Assembly (NCBI GenBank): GCA_945860325.1
Contig: CAMARL010000002.1
Location: forward strand, 1-37,985
Direction: 5' to 3'
DNA: 37,985 nt
From: Spirosoma fluviale
Lineage (GTDB): Bacteria; Bacteroidota; Bacteroidia; Cytophagales; Spirosomataceae
The notes under the pieces are model-generated. The model did no database searches, was not told the DNA's origin, and saw only the letters and a program-made list of their open reading frames with translations. How positions within the stretch are numbered: the first letter of the stretch is position 1; the number at the start of each line of letters is the position of its first letter. Below are positions 20,743-29,970 of this stretch, in pieces. A program made the position numbers and the translations under genes.

Positions 20743-22950
20743 ATGGCCATTACTAGATTTAAGGCGTTAGAATTAGCTCAATCACGCGCTAATACTCATG
20801 TAAAATTACCCACTGAAAAAGTAACTGATTATTATGGAAGTATGACCTTCAATGATGAAGTGATGCGTTCATTATTGTCTCCTGAAGCCTATTTAAAGAT
20901 CAATACAGCTATAAATTCTGGAACTAAGATTGACCGCGATGCGGCCGATGAAGTGGCTGCTGCTATGAAATCTTGGGCTATTTCAAAAGGTGCCACGCAT
21001 TACACCCATTGGTTTCAGCCTTTAACAGGGACGACTGCAGAAAAACACGATTCATTTTTTGATATAGATTTAAGTACAGGAAAGGCCGTTGAAAAGTTTA
21101 AGGGATCAGCCTTAGTACAGCAAGAACCCGATGCTTCATCATTTCCAAATGGGGGTATTAGGTCGACATTTGAGGCAAGAGGGTATACGGGTTGGGATCC
21201 ATCTTCTCCCGCTTTTATCATGGAAAATGCGGCTGGTACAGCGACCTTATGTATTCCATCTGTTTTTGTTTCATACACAGGTGAAGCACTAGATTACAAA
21301 ACACCCCTATTGAAATCAATCGAATTAGTTGACAAAGCCGCTACAGCAGTCATCAAAGAATTTTTCAATCGAGATATAAGCAAGGTAATACCTACATTAG
21401 GAGCTGAGCAAGAATACTTTGTCATCGACGAAGCTTTGTTTAATGCGAGGCCAGATCTAATGATGGCTGGCCGAACCGTTTTCGGGCATGCACCGGCAAA
21501 AGGCCAACAATTAGAAGATCATTATTTTGGATCTATACCTAATCGGGTAAATTCGTTTATGGTCGACTTTGAAATAGAGGCGATGAAGTTAGGGATGCCC
21601 GTAAGGACAAGACACAATGAAGTGGCACCCGCTCAGTTTGAGGTAGCGCCCACATTTGAAGAAGCTAATTTAGCTTGTGATCACAATGCTTTATTAATGG
21701 ATTTGATGTCTAAAGTGGCTAGTAAACATAAATTAAAAGTATTATTTCATGAAAAACCATTTGCGGGAATTAACGGAAGTGGTAAGCATAATAACTGGGC
21801 ATTAGCAACCGATACAGGGATTAATTTATTAGCTCCATCTTCAAAACCAAAGGAAAATTTACGTTTTCTTACCTTTTTTGTTAACACCTTAAAGGCGGTT
21901 CATGATCATGCCGATTTGTTGCGCGCGTCCATTGCCTCAGCAGGAAACGAACATCGTTTAGGAGCCAATGAGGCCCCTCCAGCCATTGTGTCAGTATTTT
22001 TGGGCTCTACCATGAGTCAAGTATTGGATGAGATGGAAAACATGAGTGATTTGGATGACATTCATTTAGAAAAAGGGGATAATGTTTATTTGAAGTTGGG
22101 TATCAATAAAATTCCTTCTTTACTCTTAGACAATACAGATCGAAACAGAACTTCTCCATTTGCCTTTACGGGCAATAAATTTGAATTCAGAGCGGTTGGC
22201 TCCTCCGCAAACTCGGCTGCACCCATGACGATTTTAAATACGATTGTTGCAGACCAATTAATTATATTTAGAAAAGAGGTGGAAGTTGTCCTCGAAAAGG
22301 GGGTTAAAAAGGAATTAGCTATTATGGAAGTCCTCAAGAAATATGTGAAAGAGTCTAAAAAGATCCGCTTTGAGGGAAATGGATATTCAGAAGAATGGGT
22401 AGAAGAAGCGGCCAAGAGAGGTTTGTCAAATTTTAAGACCACCCCAGAGGCATTGGCCGTTTATGCTCGACCAGAATCGATTGAATTATTTACCAAACAT
22501 GGGATTTATTCAAAAGAGGAGATGCATGCAAGGCATGAAATTGAATTAGAAAATTACATCAAAAAAATTCAAATTGAGTCCAGGGTGATTGGAGATATGG
22601 CCATCAATCACATCGTTTCAACCTCATTAAAATATCAAACTCAATTGGTCGAAAATGTAAAAGGACAGAAAGAAATTGGCATTGATCCCCAATATTTTGC
22701 GCCAACGATTGAAATGATTAAAAAGATTTCTGAATATACGTCAACAATAGTTCGTCTACAAAATGAAATGACCGAGGCTAGAAAAAAGGCTAATAACATT
22801 GAGAATTTAGAGGAAAGAGCCACTATGTATGGAACGAAAGTAAAAGGGTTCTTTGAGGAAATTAGGTATGCTGTGGATAAATTAGAACTCATTGTAGACG
22901 ACGATGAATGGCCATTACCAAAGTATAGAGAATTATTATTAATTAAATAG
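20743..22950 (+). CDS. glnN: Glutamine synthetase type III
   Basis: 735 aa. GATHYTHWFQPLTGTTAEKHDSF, GAEQEYFVIDE, FHEKPFAGINGSGKHNNWAL, RVNSFMVDFE. Confidence 0.97.
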   Translation: MAITRFKALELAQSRANTHVKLPTEKVTDYYGSMTFNDEVMRSLLSPEAYLKINTAINSGTKIDRDAADEVAAAMKSWAISKGATHYTHWFQPLTGTTAEKHDSFFDIDLSTGKAVEKFKGSALVQQEPDASSFPNGGIRSTFEARGYTGWDPSSPAFIMENAAGTATLCIPSVFVSYTGEALDYKTPLLKSIELVDKAATAVIKEFFNRDISKVIPTLGAEQEYFVIDEALFNARPDLMMAGRTVFGHAPAKGQQLEDHYFGSIPNRVNSFMVDFEIEAMKLGMPVRTRHNEVAPAQFEVAPTFEEANLACDHNALLMDLMSKVASKHKLKVLFHEKPFAGINGSGKHNNWALATDTGINLLAPSSKPKENLRFLTFFVNTLKAVHDHADLLRASIASAGNEHRLGANEAPPAIVSVFLGSTMSQVLDEMENMSDLDDIHLEKGDNVYLKLGINKIPSLLLDNTDRNRTSPFAFTGNKFEFRAVGSSANSAAPMTILNTIVADQLIIFRKEVEVVLEKGVKKELAIMEVLKKYVKESKKIRFEGNGYSEEWVEEAAKRGLSNFKTTPEALAVYARPESIELFTKHGIYSKEEMHARHEIELENYIKKIQIESRVIGDMAINHIVSTSLKYQTQLVENVKGQKEIGIDPQYFAPTIEMIKKISEYTSTIVRLQNEMTEARKKANNIENLEERATMYGTKVKGFFEEIRYAVDKLELIVDDDEWPLPKYRELLLIK

Positions 22951-22962
22951 CCAATAATCCAT

Positions 22963-23520
22963 ATGTTGAAACAAAATAATCCTGGATATTTAGCTGAAGA
23001 AATAGCTAACTTAAAAGCTCTTTGCGCTGCAGAGAACAAATCATTTATTGTCATTGATGATGAAGATTTGCCTATGGGTAATGACAAAGAAATGGTTCAT
23101 ATTCAGTTTATAGGAAATTATAAGGAGAAGGAAGTTGTATATGATGCAATTCTTTGTACACTTCAATTACATTATTCGAGTACAATCTATGAAGAAGCGG
23201 AGCGTGAGGCCATCGAGCAATTTCCATTATACGTTCCTATTGAAAATAGAGATGAGACCTATGTAGCGAATGAAGTTCTAGATGACGAAGTGGAAATGAT
23301 GATTTTAGAAATCATTGATGAAATAGAAGAAAATGATGACATCAAAGTAAGCGAGTATGTTGAGCTAGATGAAGATTTTGACTTTGGAATAAGCTTAGAA
23401 GCCGCATTATATGTAGCAGCATTAGAAGAAGAAGTCATTGAAAAATTCATTTCAGATTTTAATTCGAATAACTTAAAGCTTGATTCTTCCTTATATTCAT
23501 TTAAAACAGAAGAAGAGTAA
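22963..23520 (+). CDS. Uncharacterised highly acidic protein
   Basis: 185 aa ORF between glnN and rsmE on the same strand; stop directly abuts rsmE ATG. Rich in Glu/Asp, no recognised motif. Confidence 0.75.
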   Translation: MLKQNNPGYLAEEIANLKALCAAENKSFIVIDDEDLPMGNDKEMVHIQFIGNYKEKEVVYDAILCTLQLHYSSTIYEEAEREAIEQFPLYVPIENRDETYVANEVLDDEVEMMILEIIDEIEENDDIKVSEYVELDEDFDFGISLEAALYVAALEEEVIEKFISDFNSNNLKLDSSLYSFKTEEE

Positions 23521-24246
23521 ATGAGCTATCCGGTTTTTTATGCATCGGAACCTGAATTAAAGTCTGGTTTAAGTGAAGAAGAATCTTTTCATGCCTGTAG
23601 GGTCCTGCGTTTAAAAAATGGGGATCAAATCCATATTTTGGACGGAAAGGGGAAACGCTTTCAAGCAGAATTAGAATTGGTAGATTCTAAAAAGACTACT
23701 TTCAGGTCATTACGTATGTTGGAAGAGATTAAAAATCCAAATTATTCCATTTCTCTTTGGGTAGCTCCAACAAAACAAATGGAGCGAATGGAATGGATGG
23801 TTGAAAAATGTACCGAACTAGGTATCCATTCAATAGGATTTTTTCATTCAAGATATTCCGAAAGGAAAGAAATAAAATTAAATCGATTAGAAAAAATAGC
23901 TGTCTCAGCGCTAAAACAGTCAAAAAATTTATTTTTGCCAGAGATTAAACCGATGGTTTCGATCAAAGAAATCATTCCATTGCCAGCTAAACAAGATTCT
24001 TCAAATCAATATTTGTTTGCCCACATAGCGGATCCAGTGGACCAAGCACTATTTAAAATTTTACATAAAAACATCCATTTAAATATTCTGATAGGGCCAG
24101 AAGGTGATTTTTCAAATGAGGAAAGTGATTCTTTGTTGGCAAATAGCTGGCTACCCTTTAGTTTAGGCAAAGCAATTTTACGAACAGAAACTGCTTGCAT
24201 CGCAGCTACTCATAGTGTCCATTTGATTCATGCGCTCCATGAATAA
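23521..24246 (+). CDS. rsmE: 16S rRNA (uracil(1498)-N(3))-methyltransferase
   Basis: HACRVLRLKNGDQI, MEWMVEKCTELGI, LIGPEGDFSNEE, LGKAILRTETACIAA. Confidence 0.95.
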   Translation: MSYPVFYASEPELKSGLSEEESFHACRVLRLKNGDQIHILDGKGKRFQAELELVDSKKTTFRSLRMLEEIKNPNYSISLWVAPTKQMERMEWMVEKCTELGIHSIGFFHSRYSERKEIKLNRLEKIAVSALKQSKNLFLPEIKPMVSIKEIIPLPAKQDSSNQYLFAHIADPVDQALFKILHKNIHLNILIGPEGDFSNEESDSLLANSWLPFSLGKAILRTETACIAATHSVHLIHALHE

Positions 24247-24886
24247 AATAGTAATCGTATTTTTTTTCTTTTGCAGTTCAACCCTTTTAGGTCAAATAAA
24301 ATTGGCTAAAGTGAAGTATTCAGGGGGAGGAGATTGGTATGCCAATAAAACTTCGTTGCCTAATTTGATTCAATTTTGCAATTCAAACTTACCTTTAAAA
24401 CTATCAACCACACCTGAAACAGTCGAATTAACAAGCAAACAATTATTCAATTATCCGTTCATACACTTAACAGGACATGGAAATATTTTGTTCAATGATA
24501 ATGAAACACAAAATTTAAGGACTTATTTACTCGGAGGAGGTTTTCTACATATAGATGACAATTACGGATTAGACGTTTACATAAGAAGGGAAATGAAAAA
24601 AGTATTTCCTTCATTAGAATTTGTGGAACTTCCATTTACGCATGCTATTTATCATCAGACATTTAATTTCCCGACAGGATTACCTAAAATTCATGAGCAT
24701 GACGGAAGGCCCGCACAAGGATTTGGACTCATTTATAAAGGAAGACTGATCTGTTTTTATTCGTATGAGAGTGATTTGGGAAATGGGTGGGAGGATGTTG
24801 GTACCTATACAGATCCTGCTGAAAAACATCAAGAAGCTTTAAAGATGGGAGCTAATATTCTTCAATATGCGTTCAAAAATCCTTAG
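24239..24886 (+). CDS. DUF4159 domain-containing exported protein
   Basis: Signal peptide MNKIVIVFFFFCSSTLLGQ; VKYSGGGDWYAN, YLLGGGFLHIDDNYG. Overlaps rsmE by 8 nt. Confidence 0.85.
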   Translation: MNKIVIVFFFFCSSTLLGQIKLAKVKYSGGGDWYANKTSLPNLIQFCNSNLPLKLSTTPETVELTSKQLFNYPFIHLTGHGNILFNDNETQNLRTYLLGGGFLHIDDNYGLDVYIRREMKKVFPSLEFVELPFTHAIYHQTFNFPTGLPKIHEHDGRPAQGFGLIYKGRLICFYSYESDLGNGWEDVGTYTDPAEKHQEALKMGANILQYAFKNP

Positions 24887-24945
24887 AAATGATAAAAATC
24901 AATTATTTAAAATAATCAAAACAAAAAGAGTGTAAAAATGCTTAT

Positions 24946-24953
24946 TATATTTG
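24946..24953 (+). promoter_or_regulatory. Possible -7 element (TATATTTG) upstream of desaturase
   Basis: Matches TAnnTTTG; no clear -33 element. Confidence 0.3.
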
Positions 24954-24976
24954 TAACTAAATTTTAAAAAGAAAAA

Positions 24977-25738
24977 ATGCAATTAGTCATTCCCGCTTTC
25001 ATTATACATTGGTATATTTCATTATTTAGCCAAACCTTTTTTCTTCATCGGTATTCAGCGCACAAAATGTTTGTCATGAATAAATTTTGGGAAAAATTCT
25101 TTTATTTCTTGACCTATTTATCTCAAGGATCCTCCTTTTTAAGTCCTAGGGCTTATGCGGTCTTGCATAGAATGCATCATGCATTTTCTGACACTAAAAA
25201 AGATCCACATTCTCCTATGTTTTCGAACAATGTCTTCACAATGATGTGGAAAACAAAGGATCTGTACAATGCCGTATTAAATAGAAAGAGTAACGTTGAA
25301 GATCGATTTGAGCATGATTATCCCGTCTCTAAAACGATTGAAAAGATAGGTGACTCTTGGATTTCTCGGATAGGTTGGGGCGTTGCTTATGCCTCATTTT
25401 ATATCATTGCCTACATCTATTTTAACATGCATTGGGCATTTTTCCTTTTATTACCAGTGCATTTTTTAATGGGTCCCGTACATGGTGCGATTGTAAATTG
25501 GTCAGGTCATAAATATGGATATCAAAATTATGATAACCATGATCATTCGAAAAATTCTTTGGTATTTGATGTGCTTATGATGGGTGAATTGTTTCAAAAC
25601 AACCATCATAAATTGCCTAACCAAGTGAATTTTGCTTCCAAATGGTTTGAGTTTGATCCTACCTATCCCGTAATAAAACTATTAACGTGGCTGAAAATAA
25701 TTAAACCCAATATTAAGCCGGCAGACGCGAAATTTTAA
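24977..25738 (+). CDS. Acyl-CoA / fatty acid desaturase family protein
   Basis: Histidine boxes HRYSAHK, HRMHHAFSD and NNHHKLPN with TM helices. Confidence 0.9.
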   Translation: MQLVIPAFIIHWYISLFSQTFFLHRYSAHKMFVMNKFWEKFFYFLTYLSQGSSFLSPRAYAVLHRMHHAFSDTKKDPHSPMFSNNVFTMMWKTKDLYNAVLNRKSNVEDRFEHDYPVSKTIEKIGDSWISRIGWGVAYASFYIIAYIYFNMHWAFFLLLPVHFLMGPVHGAIVNWSGHKYGYQNYDNHDHSKNSLVFDVLMMGELFQNNHHKLPNQVNFASKWFEFDPTYPVIKLLTWLKIIKPNIKPADAKF

Positions 25739-25744
25739 ATTATT

Positions 25745-25775
25745 AAAAAGCCCTTTAACGAGGGCTTTTTATATT
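25745..25775. terminator. Bidirectional terminator between desaturase and E2 genes
   Basis: aaaaagccct-ttaacg-agggcttttt; overlaps the E2 stop codon. Confidence 0.85.
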
Positions 25776-27037
25776 TCTTCTGGGAAGTTAAATTTCTCTA
25801 GGTAATCAGATACTCTTTTTAAGAAACCTCCACCTAAATTACCATCAATAATTCGGTGGTCATACGAGTGCGAAATAAACATTTTTTGACGCACTTCGAT
25901 TGAATCGCCTTCAGGCCGACTCACTACTGATGCTTTTTTTTCAATTAAGCCAAAAGCTAAAATTCCCACTTGAGGTTGAACGATAATAGGTGTTCCCATC
26001 AAATTGCCAAAAGAACCAATGTTAGAGATTGAAAATGTACCTCCTTCTAAGTCGGCGGGCTTTAGTTTATTTAACCTTGCGCGGTTTGACAAATCATTCA
26101 CTTTTTTAGTTAAATCGACTAATGACAGCTTATCCACTTCATGAATAACAGGTACAATTAAATTACCGTTAGGCAAAGCTACGGCCATGCCAATATTAAT
26201 TTGAGCATGTTGGACGATGAAATTTCCTTCAAGGGATATATTCATTCCAGGGAAATCCTTAATAGCCAGAGCTGTAGCCATAAATAATAAAGGGGTATAC
26301 GTAATAGGCTCTTTATATTTTTCTTGAAATTTAATTTTGTTTTTTTCACGCCACTGAACCATTGCAGTCATATCTGTTTCTAGAAATGAAGTAACATGGG
26401 GAGAAATCCTTTTGGAATCGAGCATTCTTTCGGAAATCATTTTCCTCATTCGATCCATTTCGAATACTTCATCACCGGGTAGACGCAATCCAGACCCTTG
26501 ACTTAAGGTACCTGAGGCTATGACTCTTTTTGAGTTTCGAATAGCAATGTAATTCAATACATCCTTTTTAGTCACTCGATTATCTAAACCTGAACCCGCA
26601 ATTTCACTTAATTCACGTTGAGATACTTTTTCTTGTTGGCATATTTGCTTGATCAATGGCGAAATCCACGGATTGGATTGACCAGAATTTGGATTAAAAT
26701 TGCCCAATGAAAGATCTGTCAAATTAGAAAGAGTCAGATCTTCAATAATAGAATAAGAATCGATGTTCATTTCAGTTGGACTTGGCTCTTGGGTGACAAC
26801 TGAGTCTATAATACATATAGGTTTGCCAATTTCAGCGATACCGCCTACAGGAACTAATACTTTTTTCAAATAACCTGCTACAGGAGAGGGTACCTCAGTA
26901 TCAATTTTATCGGTGGCCACTTCAACAATAAATTCATCTGCTTCCACATAATCACCAGGCTGTTTTAACCAATTTAAAACAGTCGCTTCCATGATACTTT
27001 CACCCATTTTGGGCATGATAATTTCCGTTATAGCCAT
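25769..27037 (-). CDS. 2-oxo acid dehydrogenase E2 component (dihydrolipoamide acyltransferase)
   Basis: Lipoyl domain EVATDKIDTEVPSPVAG, peripheral-subunit binding region, catalytic SHSYDHRIIDGNLGG. Confidence 0.95.
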   Translation of the reverse strand: MAITEIIMPKMGESIMEATVLNWLKQPGDYVEADEFIVEVATDKIDTEVPSPVAGYLKKVLVPVGGIAEIGKPICIIDSVVTQEPSPTEMNIDSYSIIEDLTLSNLTDLSLGNFNPNSGQSNPWISPLIKQICQQEKVSQRELSEIAGSGLDNRVTKKDVLNYIAIRNSKRVIASGTLSQGSGLRLPGDEVFEMDRMRKMISERMLDSKRISPHVTSFLETDMTAMVQWREKNKIKFQEKYKEPITYTPLLFMATALAIKDFPGMNISLEGNFIVQHAQINIGMAVALPNGNLIVPVIHEVDKLSLVDLTKKVNDLSNRARLNKLKPADLEGGTFSISNIGSFGNLMGTPIIVQPQVGILAFGLIEKKASVVSRPEGDSIEVRQKMFISHSYDHRIIDGNLGGGFLKRVSDYLEKFNFPEEI

Positions 27038-27041
27038 ACTA

Positions 27042-28292
27042 CTAAGATAAATCTTTTAATAAATATCGCCTAATCAAATTCAATGAATTTAAAGAGGTCA
27101 TATGTATATTTTGCATTCGATTACCACCTAATTGTAGCTTCCTTGTGATTACTTCTCCTTCAGAGGCTAAAGCAATCCATACGGTACCTACCGGTTTTTC
27201 AACACTTCCCCCTGCTGGGCCAGCAATCCCAGATGTGGCCATTCCATAAGTCGTTTTAAATTTTTCTCTAATGGATTTCGCCATAGCGGATACACAAGAT
27301 TCACTCACGGCTCCATCTATATTTAAAATAGATTCCGAAACATGCAGAATTTCTTTTTTAATCTCATTGGAATATGAAATCACACCACCTATAAAATATT
27401 CGGAGCAACCTGAAATTTGAGTAAAATGATGCGATAAATGCCCCCCGGTACAACTTTCTGCCAAAGCGAGTGTGGCTTTATTTTTTAGTAATAAATGGCC
27501 CACCACTTCAGATATTTCATCCTTATTATACCCGAAAATATAGGAATCAATCAAAGGACGTAAGGCGTCAATTTGCGCTTCTACATTCGCTTTTAATATA
27601 TCAAGGTTATCTCCAAAAGCAGTAAGTCTAAGCTTCACAATACCAAGGGAAGGCAAATAGGCTAATTTAATATGTTTTGGAAGTGATAATTCCCAATCTT
27701 GAATTATATCAGATAAATAAGATTCACCTATGCCGATCGTTTTTATTACTTTATGATAAATAATTGGGGTTTTAAAATGTGAAACCAATTTTGGAATAAC
27801 TTCATTTTCCATGATGGCCTTCATCTCAAAAGGAACTCCAGGCATCGAAACCCATATGACACCAAATTCATCGAACCACATACAGGGTGCAGTACCTTGC
27901 TTATTAGGAATAAATTGAGCTTTGGTTGGCAAAAGTGCTTGATCTCGATTAATATCTGTTAACTCGCGCCCACGTTTTAGGAAAAATTCAGTGACATCTT
28001 TTAAGGCATCTACATTCATTTCCAGTGAGCAATGAAAGAAATCAGCTAATATTTTTTTCGTTAAATCATCTTTTGTTGGCCCCAGACCGCCAGTAATGAA
28101 AACAACATCCGCCCTAGATTTAGATTCATTAAGAATCGCCGTTATTTCTTCAGCAGAATCACCTACGGAAGACTTCCTAATCGTTTTAATCCCTAATTTA
28201 TCTAACTCAAAACTGATCCATTGGGTATTAGTGTCCAATATTTGACCATAAAGAATCTCATCCCCAATTGTAATAATTTCTGCTCGAACCAT
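27042..28292 (-). CDS. cinA: CinA family competence/damage-inducible protein (NMN amidohydrolase domain)
   Basis: AEIITIGDEILYGQILDTNTQWIS, FITGGLGPTKDDLTK, LALAESCTGGHLSHHFT, TSGIAGPAGGSVEKPVGTVWIA. Confidence 0.96.
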   Translation of the reverse strand: MVRAEIITIGDEILYGQILDTNTQWISFELDKLGIKTIRKSSVGDSAEEITAILNESKSRADVVFITGGLGPTKDDLTKKILADFFHCSLEMNVDALKDVTEFFLKRGRELTDINRDQALLPTKAQFIPNKQGTAPCMWFDEFGVIWVSMPGVPFEMKAIMENEVIPKLVSHFKTPIIYHKVIKTIGIGESYLSDIIQDWELSLPKHIKLAYLPSLGIVKLRLTAFGDNLDILKANVEAQIDALRPLIDSYIFGYNKDEISEVVGHLLLKNKATLALAESCTGGHLSHHFTQISGCSEYFIGGVISYSNEIKKEILHVSESILNIDGAVSESCVSAMAKSIREKFKTTYGMATSGIAGPAGGSVEKPVGTVWIALASEGEVITRKLQLGGNRMQNIHMTSLNSLNLIRRYLLKDLS

Positions 28293-28373
28293 TAAGTTTT
28301 CTTACTTTTGTACGAAAATACGGATTATTTGGGATTGATTAACACCCAAGAATTGAAAAAGCCCCCATAATAA

Positions 28374-28727
28374 ATGAAACACTCAGAAATAAATTTTAAA
28401 ATCCAGTTAGACGATCAAAATATTCCCGAAAATATTTCTTGGTCAGCTACCGACAACCCTAATGAGGGCATAGAAGAAACCAAAGCAATATTAGTGGCGA
28501 CGTGGGATCCATACCATAAAGGAACCTTAACTTTACCCTTATGGACAAAAGACATGGAGGTCTTGGATATGAAAAGATTTTTTATTGAGATCATGGGAAC
28601 GGTATCAGAAGCATCACTTCAAGCTACTGGAGATGCCTATTTTTCACAAGAAATTGAGCTCGTGTGTCATACGCTGTCTTCACATTTACAAAAAGAAATT
28701 TTGGAAGCCGAAAAGGGCGCTAAATAA
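28374..28727 (+). CDS. gldC: Gliding motility protein GldC
   Basis: 117 aa, SEINFKIQLDDQNIPENISWSATD...KAILVATWDPYHKGTLTLPLWTKDMEV. Confidence 0.92.
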   Translation: MKHSEINFKIQLDDQNIPENISWSATDNPNEGIEETKAILVATWDPYHKGTLTLPLWTKDMEVLDMKRFFIEIMGTVSEASLQATGDAYFSQEIELVCHTLSSHLQKEILEAEKGAK

Positions 28728-28733
28728 AAGACG

Positions 28734-29777
28734 ATGAGATTTATTAAACTATTGATTTTGCTAATTGCTGTAAGTCACCTATCCTGGGGACAAAAAGGGA
28801 TCATTTTTTTTAAAACAAGCAATTTCAATGCGGCGGTCAATGCCGCAAAGCAACAAAATAAATTACTTTTTGTTGAGGCCTACGCACCTGATTGCCATGT
28901 TTGTATGGCGTTCAAAGGAACCTTTGCACAACCTCAAGTTGGTAAAGTCTACAACACCAATTTCATAAACTTCCAATTGGATGTCAATAACCCTGACAAT
29001 CTAGCGATTCTTATAAAGTATAAAATTATTCTTAATGCAACGCCTACTTTCATTTTTTTTGAACCTAAAACAATGAAAGTGGTCCAAGTAAAGGCTTTTG
29101 GCGAAAAAGACAATTCAGTTATTAGCGTAAACTTAATTGGCCAAAAAGCAGCTAATCCACAAGAACAGGTAGGCAATTTTTCAGTTAAATTCAAATCAGG
29201 GGATCGCAATCCAGCATTTTTATTGAACTATGCTCAATACGCTAGAATCATGGGAGATACTTTGACCAACATTAAAATGATGAATGAATTTGCTAAGGTA
29301 TTGCCTACAAACCAATACGTGACCCAAAGCACTTTAAATATTCTTCAAACAGTCATGATGAATCATGACAATGAATTATTTGATTATTTTGTCACACATT
29401 TACCTGAATATAACAAAGCATTTAATCCGAATATGGTTCGGATGATTTATGAAAATATTTTTCAAATTGTACTAACCTCTCAAATAAATTATTTGAATTC
29501 TAAAAGTATTTTGAAGATAAAAAATCATATGAAAACGACGGGAATGGATCCCGGTAGCATTATTAGAAGAACTTGGCTAGCTGAAAGCAACCTATATTTC
29601 AAGCAAAAAAATGCGGCTGCAGGAATTAAAGTTATTCAAAATTTAATTCCTGTTTTGCCCAATGCCCTTGGTCCAAAAGAATACCAATATTTATGCGATT
29701 ACGTGAAGAGCAAAACCAATGATAAAAAGGCATTAAAATATGCTCAAATCAACTGGTGTAAATTTGGGCTTCGTTAA
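28734..29777 (+). CDS. Exported thioredoxin-fold protein
   Basis: Signal peptide ending LSWGQ; LLFVEAYAPDCHVCMAFKGTF (CxxC) and NATPTFIFFEP cis-Pro region. Confidence 0.8.
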   Translation: MRFIKLLILLIAVSHLSWGQKGIIFFKTSNFNAAVNAAKQQNKLLFVEAYAPDCHVCMAFKGTFAQPQVGKVYNTNFINFQLDVNNPDNLAILIKYKIILNATPTFIFFEPKTMKVVQVKAFGEKDNSVISVNLIGQKAANPQEQVGNFSVKFKSGDRNPAFLLNYAQYARIMGDTLTNIKMMNEFAKVLPTNQYVTQSTLNILQTVMMNHDNELFDYFVTHLPEYNKAFNPNMVRMIYENIFQIVLTSQINYLNSKSILKIKNHMKTTGMDPGSIIRRTWLAESNLYFKQKNAAAGIKVIQNLIPVLPNALGPKEYQYLCDYVKSKTNDKKALKYAQINWCKFGLR

Positions 29778-29966
29778 TTAGCGAAGAAAGGCTCGGTACA
29801 GCATCACCAAAACACAAAATAAAAACATCACAATCGATATTTTATTAATCGTGTGCATGGTTCTAATATTAAAATTAGTAGGTGCACCTGGCTTTGGTTT
29901 TTTAAATACTCTAACAAAATACGTAAAGACCTCGGTTAGATTAAATTGTTCTTTAAGTCTGCTCAT
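29778..29966 (-). CDS. Small single-TM protein, uncharacterised
   Basis: 62 aa from internal ATG MSRLKEQFNLTEVFTYFVRVFKKPKPGAPTNFNIRTMHTINKISIVMFLFCVLVMLYRAFLR. This start leaves 4 bp after the ispG stop and avoids the overlap in the ORF track. Confidence 0.6.
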   Translation of the reverse strand: MSRLKEQFNLTEVFTYFVRVFKKPKPGAPTNFNIRTMHTINKISIVMFLFCVLVMLYRAFLR

Positions 29967-29970
29967 GATT

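Noticed and set aside
22086-22442. 118-aa minus-strand ORF inside glnN
   Set aside because: Fully antisense to conserved GSIII sequence, no recognisable domain.
22641-23087. 148-aa minus-strand ORF across the glnN/acidic-protein junction
   Set aside because: Antisense to two well-supported coding regions; Ser/Ile-rich composition typical of a shadow frame, no family motif.
23259-23450. Apparent Ser-rich low-complexity minus-strand protein
   Set aside because: Simply the reverse complement of the Glu/Asp-rich codons in the acidic protein gene.
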